Of a DNA stretch of 8,063 nucleotides, positions 5,256 through 8,063 are shown in pieces. Source of the stretch: CAZQEZ01 sp964592475 (lineage in GTDB: Bacteria; Bacteroidota; Bacteroidia; Cytophagales; Cyclobacteriaceae). The notes beneath the pieces were generated by a model, which searched no databases, had not been told where the DNA came from, and worked only from the letters and a program-made list of their open reading frames with translations. A program made the translations under genes and the position numbers. The stretch lies in contig CAZQEZ010000176.1 in the NCBI GenBank assembly GCA_964592475.1, positions 1 to 8,063 of the forward strand, given 5' to 3'. Position 1 is the stretch's first letter; every line of letters starts with the position of its first letter.

Positions 5256-6493
5256 TTACCAGTTCGGAAAACCGACAATATGCGCTGATAGAAAGTAATG
5301 GGCATGATCCTGAAGCTTTGCAATATAGCGATTAATACCAGTAGCAGAGAGAATAACAAGATGAAATTAAAATTAAAACCTACATCCAAAAAAATACCCA
5401 TTGCAGCCGGGCCAAGGGAGGTACTTATTACCATTAGCATGGTAAACAAACTTCTCACTGCTCCAATTGAACGAGTACCAAATAACTCCGCCTGCAAGGC
5501 TGATTTTAAAGTGCTGCCAAAACCTTGCGAAATGCCCAGCAAAAAATAATAAACCGGTGCAATCCAGGAGTAGGAAAATAAAAACATAACCAGGATACCC
5601 ATACCATAAGGAAAAAGATAAAAAGGAAATAACCTGGCTGCGGTGTATTTGTCCACCAAAAACCCGGCAGCGATAATAGCCAGCGAACTGGCTACAGCAA
5701 AAGCAATAAAACTGAAGGCCATCCATTCCGTGGACCAACCTTTGAATTCTGCCAGTGACAATTGATAAAAAACCAACCCCGTGTTGAGAAAACCAAGAAT
5801 AAAAACATTGGGGGCAATCAGATAAAAAGCCTTGCTCGTAAAAAGCATTTTATAAGTCCACTGCTTTTGATTTTTCACTTTTCCTGATTCCTCTTCTAAA
5901 GTAACATTGTCAGGTTCAATCGTTTTTACTGCCCTGGTCACGTAAAGCGGCAACACCACTACCAGTGAAGCAGCGCTGATAAAAAGGGCATTTCGCCAGC
6001 CCCAACCTGCAATAACAGCGGCAATCAGGGTTGGAAACACAGCCTCGCCAAGGGGGTGACCCAAAGAGGCGATGCTTATGGCCTTGCCTCTTGCCTGATC
6101 AAAATAACGAGCCATGGTGGTAAGGGAAATATGGCTGAACAATCCCTGACCAAATAGCCGTAATCCCCAAATACTGATAATCAATTGCACGATGTTTTGA
6201 GCCAGCGCCAGCACGAGCAATGAAATAAATAAGCCTGCAATAATCAATAAAGTGTATTTTTTTAAATCTGCTGTATCAATCATTTTTCCTATCCAGGTAA
6301 GGGTAGCAGCGCTGGCAATGGTAGAAAGCGCGTAAATTGCTCCAAACCCACCATTACTCAAATCAAAAGCATCCAGAATTTTGGGCACATACAGCGATAT
6401 GAGAAAAGTTTGTCCAAAACTTGAAAAAAACGTGAGTAACAAGCCAAAAGATAGTAACCTCCAGTTTTTTTTGAAAAATGTCATTTTTACCAT
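5252..6493 (-). CDS. Major facilitator superfamily transporter, 12 membrane helices
   Basis: A secondary transporter of the inner membrane, substrate not known. About twelve hydrophobic segments are visible, in two halves joined by a charged loop (about 188-212, with EEESGK). The cytoplasmic loop between helices 2 and 3 has the superfamily motif-A remnant GKMIDTADLKKYT (69-81), with a matching copy in the second half at GFLVDKYTAARLF (277-289). RGKAISIASLGHPLGE (135-150) lies at helix 5. The 413-residue length is normal. The protein contains no cysteine. The start is ATG at 6493; a second ATG at 6484 is possible. It heads the block doxX-arsR-arsM-arsC-dsbD, and no ArsB or Acr3 is present, so export of an arsenic species is a reasonable guess. 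It is not assigned to ArsJ because the GAPDH gene that normally accompanies it is absent. Confidence 0.85.
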   Translation of the reverse strand: MVKMTFFKKNWRLLSFGLLLTFFSSFGQTFLISLYVPKILDAFDLSNGGFGAIYALSTIASAATLTWIGKMIDTADLKKYTLLIIAGLFISLLVLALAQNIVQLIISIWGLRLFGQGLFSHISLTTMARYFDQARGKAISIASLGHPLGEAVFPTLIAAVIAGWGWRNALFISAASLVVVLPLYVTRAVKTIEPDNVTLEEESGKVKNQKQWTYKMLFTSKAFYLIAPNVFILGFLNTGLVFYQLSLAEFKGWSTEWMAFSFIAFAVASSLAIIAAGFLVDKYTAARLFPFYLFPYGMGILVMFLFSYSWIAPVYYFLLGISQGFGSTLKSALQAELFGTRSIGAVRSLFTMLMVISTSLGPAAMGIFLDVGFNFNFILLFSLLLVLIAILQSFRIMPITFYQRILSVFRTGK

Positions 6494-7199
6494 GTACTGA
6501 AATCATTTGTTATTTTTCCGTCCAAACCAGCCAACCTTCGCAGTCGTGATCCCAGACACGAAAAATTTGCTTTTTCTAGTCAATAAAAACAAGGCAACTC
6601 GCGGAAAAAGGGGCAAAAATAGTGAACTATTTTCAATCACTGAAGATCGTTCCTTAAAATTTAAAACAATTAAAATACGCCCACAGTACATGATTAAAAT
6701 GTTTTTAATTAAAAAAACCAAGAAAAATCCATAGATTTGAGCAAGCATTTAACTTGCGAACTGGATATACCATCTCCTAAGAGTTTCAACTTCTAATCGT
6801 TTATGTTTAAAAGCAGCCTATAAAAAAACGCCGTCGAGGAATCCTTTGCTCTTGACCTTCGAAGGTTTATCGTGTATTCCATAGCTACGGTAGCGAAGGA
6901 ATACCGAAGAAGTTGGGCATTGGATGCGAGAAATCTCCATCCAAAAGTAATACTGCGAAAAATTATGCTGTATGGCTATTTATTTGGAATGAATGATGAA
7001 ATAAAATAAATTCGAACAACACCTGTTATATGATTTTGTGTTTATCAAGCTTAGCATTGATACAGGAAGATTCCCGACACTTTTACTATCCACAATTAAT
7101 ATTAATTTGTAATGAAAAATCAATATACCCTTAGAAGAAGACGGATTAAAGTAAAATTTTCAAAACTTATATTTCTGTTTTATCACTAATAAAAAAATT
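6494..7199. other. Long intergenic region between divergent genes
   Basis: About 700 bp with no convincing gene. It separates the minus-strand MFS gene from the plus-strand nucleoside hydrolase gene, so it should hold promoters for both, but I found no clear TTG/TAnnTTTG pair; TTAATTTG at 7102-7109 is a one-mismatch -7 box for the hydrolase. Open frames at 6503-6748 and 6507-6734 lie opposite one another and have low-complexity, lysine-rich translations. The middle holds a cluster of palindromes (6833-6945), listed separately. Confidence 0.5.
6833..6945. repeat. Hairpin-rich element resembling a repetitive extragenic palindrome
   Basis: Several nested inverted repeats lie within about 110 bp: a 12-nt perfect palindrome ACCTTCGAAGGT (6855-6866); GTATTCC (6874-6880) with GGAATAC (6898-6904), enclosing GCTAC-G-GTAGC (6884-6894); and TTGGATG (6920-6926) with CATCCAA (6938-6944), with an inner GAG/CTC. 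It is more GC-rich than the flanks. The wording, such as GGAATCC...TTCGCTAC...GGAATACC on either strand, recalls interspersed intergenic repeats in many Bacteroidota genomes. Only one copy is visible here, so its repetitive nature is inferred. Confidence 0.35.
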
Positions 7200-8063
7200 A
7201 TGAGATTATTAATAAGCCTTTTAACCTTTTTTTTATTTACAACTCTTACCACTTTAGCCCAGGTAAAAATCATTTTTGATACCGATTTTGGCGGCGATGC
7301 CGACGATCTCGGAGCTTTAGCCATGCTGCACAACCTGCAGCAAAAAGGCGAATGTGAGCTTCTGGGTATTGCTTCCTGGTCCACCGAACAATATGTAATT
7401 CCTGCCATGGATGCCGTAAACAGGTTTTATGGCAATTCCGAAATAGCAATGGGTATCCGTTCCAAGGAATCGCACTTTCAGGACTGGAACTACAACAAAC
7501 CCATTGCGGATGGTTTGCCTTACAAGTTAACTAATCAGGATGTTCCGCTAGCAGTGGACCTTTACCGGAAAATTCTTTCGGAGCAGGATAACAAAAGTGT
7601 TACCATTGTTACGGTAGGTCCTCTCCAAAACATCGTGGACTTAGTACAATCCAAACCGGATGAATATTCTGATTTGAATGGTAAAGAACTGATTGAAAAA
7701 AAAGTGAAGGAGTGTGTAATTATGGGAGGCCATTTTCCCGAAGGCGAGAACGAACGGAATTTTAATGGCAACATGCCGGGGTTTACCAAATTCGTATTGG
7801 AGAACCTCACTGTACCGGTGGTTTTTTCAGGCTTCGAAATTGGTGCAGCCATAAAAACCGGCGCTGTCTTTAATCAACTTGACAAGAAACATCCGCTCTT
7901 TCTGGGATTTATGCATTTCAGCAGGAATGCCCCCTGGATGAAGGAAAATTATAAAGGTGATATTCTGAATAATGCAACTTTCGATCAAACTGCTGTTTTG
8001 TATGCAGTGCGGGGAGGCGTTGGTGAATACTGGGAAAAAGTGGACAATGGCTACTGTGTGGCC
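7200..8063 (+). CDS. Secreted nucleoside hydrolase (inosine-uridine-preferring family), 3' end cut by the window
   Basis: Predicted to cleave the N-glycosidic bond of nucleosides to give ribose and a free base. The first 288 residues are present and the frame is still open at the right edge. A Sec signal peptide (residues 1-20, ending TLA before QV) indicates export. Directly after it comes the family signature IIFDTDFGGDADDLGAL (24-40), with the aspartates that bind calcium and ribose (D27, D29, D33, D35, D36). Further family-like parts are VTVGPLQNIVDL, VIMGGHFPEGENERNFNGN with the N-F-N segment that contacts ribose in relatives, and TFDQTAVLYA with the late aspartate D262. The residue before that aspartate is Phe rather than the His found in many characterised enzymes. 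The ATG at 7200 is the natural start given the signal peptide. There is no visible tie to the arsenic genes. Confidence 0.85.
   Translation, partial: MRLLISLLTFFLFTTLTTLAQVKIIFDTDFGGDADDLGALAMLHNLQQKGECELLGIASWSTEQYVIPAMDAVNRFYGNSEIAMGIRSKESHFQDWNYNKPIADGLPYKLTNQDVPLAVDLYRKILSEQDNKSVTIVTVGPLQNIVDLVQSKPDEYSDLNGKELIEKKVKECVIMGGHFPEGENERNFNGNMPGFTKFVLENLTVPVVFSGFEIGAAIKTGAVFNQLDKKHPLFLGFMHFSRNAPWMKENYKGDILNNATFDQTAVLYAVRGGVGEYWEKVDNGYCVA

Noticed and set aside
5252..6493. ArsJ-type exporter of arseno-phosphoglycerate
   Set aside because: No accompanying GAPDH gene, and I cannot recognise ArsJ-specific residues.
6503..6748. Opposed open frames at 6503-6748 (minus) and 6507-6734 (plus)
   Set aside because: They overlap almost fully on opposite strands, the plus one opens with TTG, and the translations are low-complexity and lysine-rich from AT-rich DNA, with no recognisable domain.
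7112..7189. 25-residue ORF just before the nucleoside hydrolase (basic, RRRR-containing)
   Set aside because: Too short and without overlap, ribosome-binding site or family resemblance; AT-rich DNA makes such an ORF likely by chance. A leader peptide cannot be excluded.
7160..7408. Minus-strand ORFs at 7160-7408 and 7562-7852
   Set aside because: They are antisense to the nucleoside hydrolase, which has a signal peptide and clear family motifs in the plus frame.

Overview
The window looks like chromosomal DNA from a Bacteroidota bacterium. It is AT-rich, Shine-Dalgarno sequences are mostly weak, one intergenic -7 box matches the Bacteroidota pattern TAnnTTTG, and the arsenic genes resemble those of flavobacterial/cytophagal relatives. 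No rRNA, tRNA, CRISPR array or transposase gene was found.

Layout. Positions 1-262 are a non-coding leader. A plus-strand gene (263-1045) follows, encoding a Tat-exported split-Soret-type dihaem cytochrome. A strong hairpin (1120-1150) separates it from a convergent minus-strand block running from 6493 down to 1163. In transcription order this block holds: an MFS transporter (6493-5252); a 29-residue single-helix membrane peptide whose ATG overlaps the MFS stop codon (5255-5166); a DoxX-family membrane protein (5152-4670); an ArsR repressor (4590-4255); an ArsM arsenite methyltransferase (4205-3321); a lipoprotein-type, thioredoxin-coupled arsenate reductase (3293-2517); and a shortened DsbD with a C-terminal thioredoxin domain (2509-1163). 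After about 700 bp without a convincing gene (6494-7199), which includes a hairpin-rich repeat-like element, a secreted nucleoside hydrolase starts at 7200 on the plus strand and runs off the right edge.

How the genes may work together. ArsR-arsM-arsC-dsbD looks like an arsenic detoxification operon. Two related ArsR-site candidates lie exactly 15 nt upstream of the arsR and arsM ATG codons, which suggests separate repression of both. The unusual part is the pair arsC-dsbD. The reductase keeps the full cysteine triad of the thioredoxin-coupled family (C103, C201, C208) but carries an N-terminal lipoprotein signal, so it should sit outside the cytoplasm. The next gene, 7 bp downstream, encodes a protein that moves electrons across the inner membrane to a periplasmic thioredoxin domain. 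The inference is an extracytoplasmic arsenate reductase with its own electron supply. This is a hypothesis from sequence and gene order only. No ArsB or Acr3 arsenite exporter is present in the window; the cysteine-free MFS protein is the only candidate transporter.
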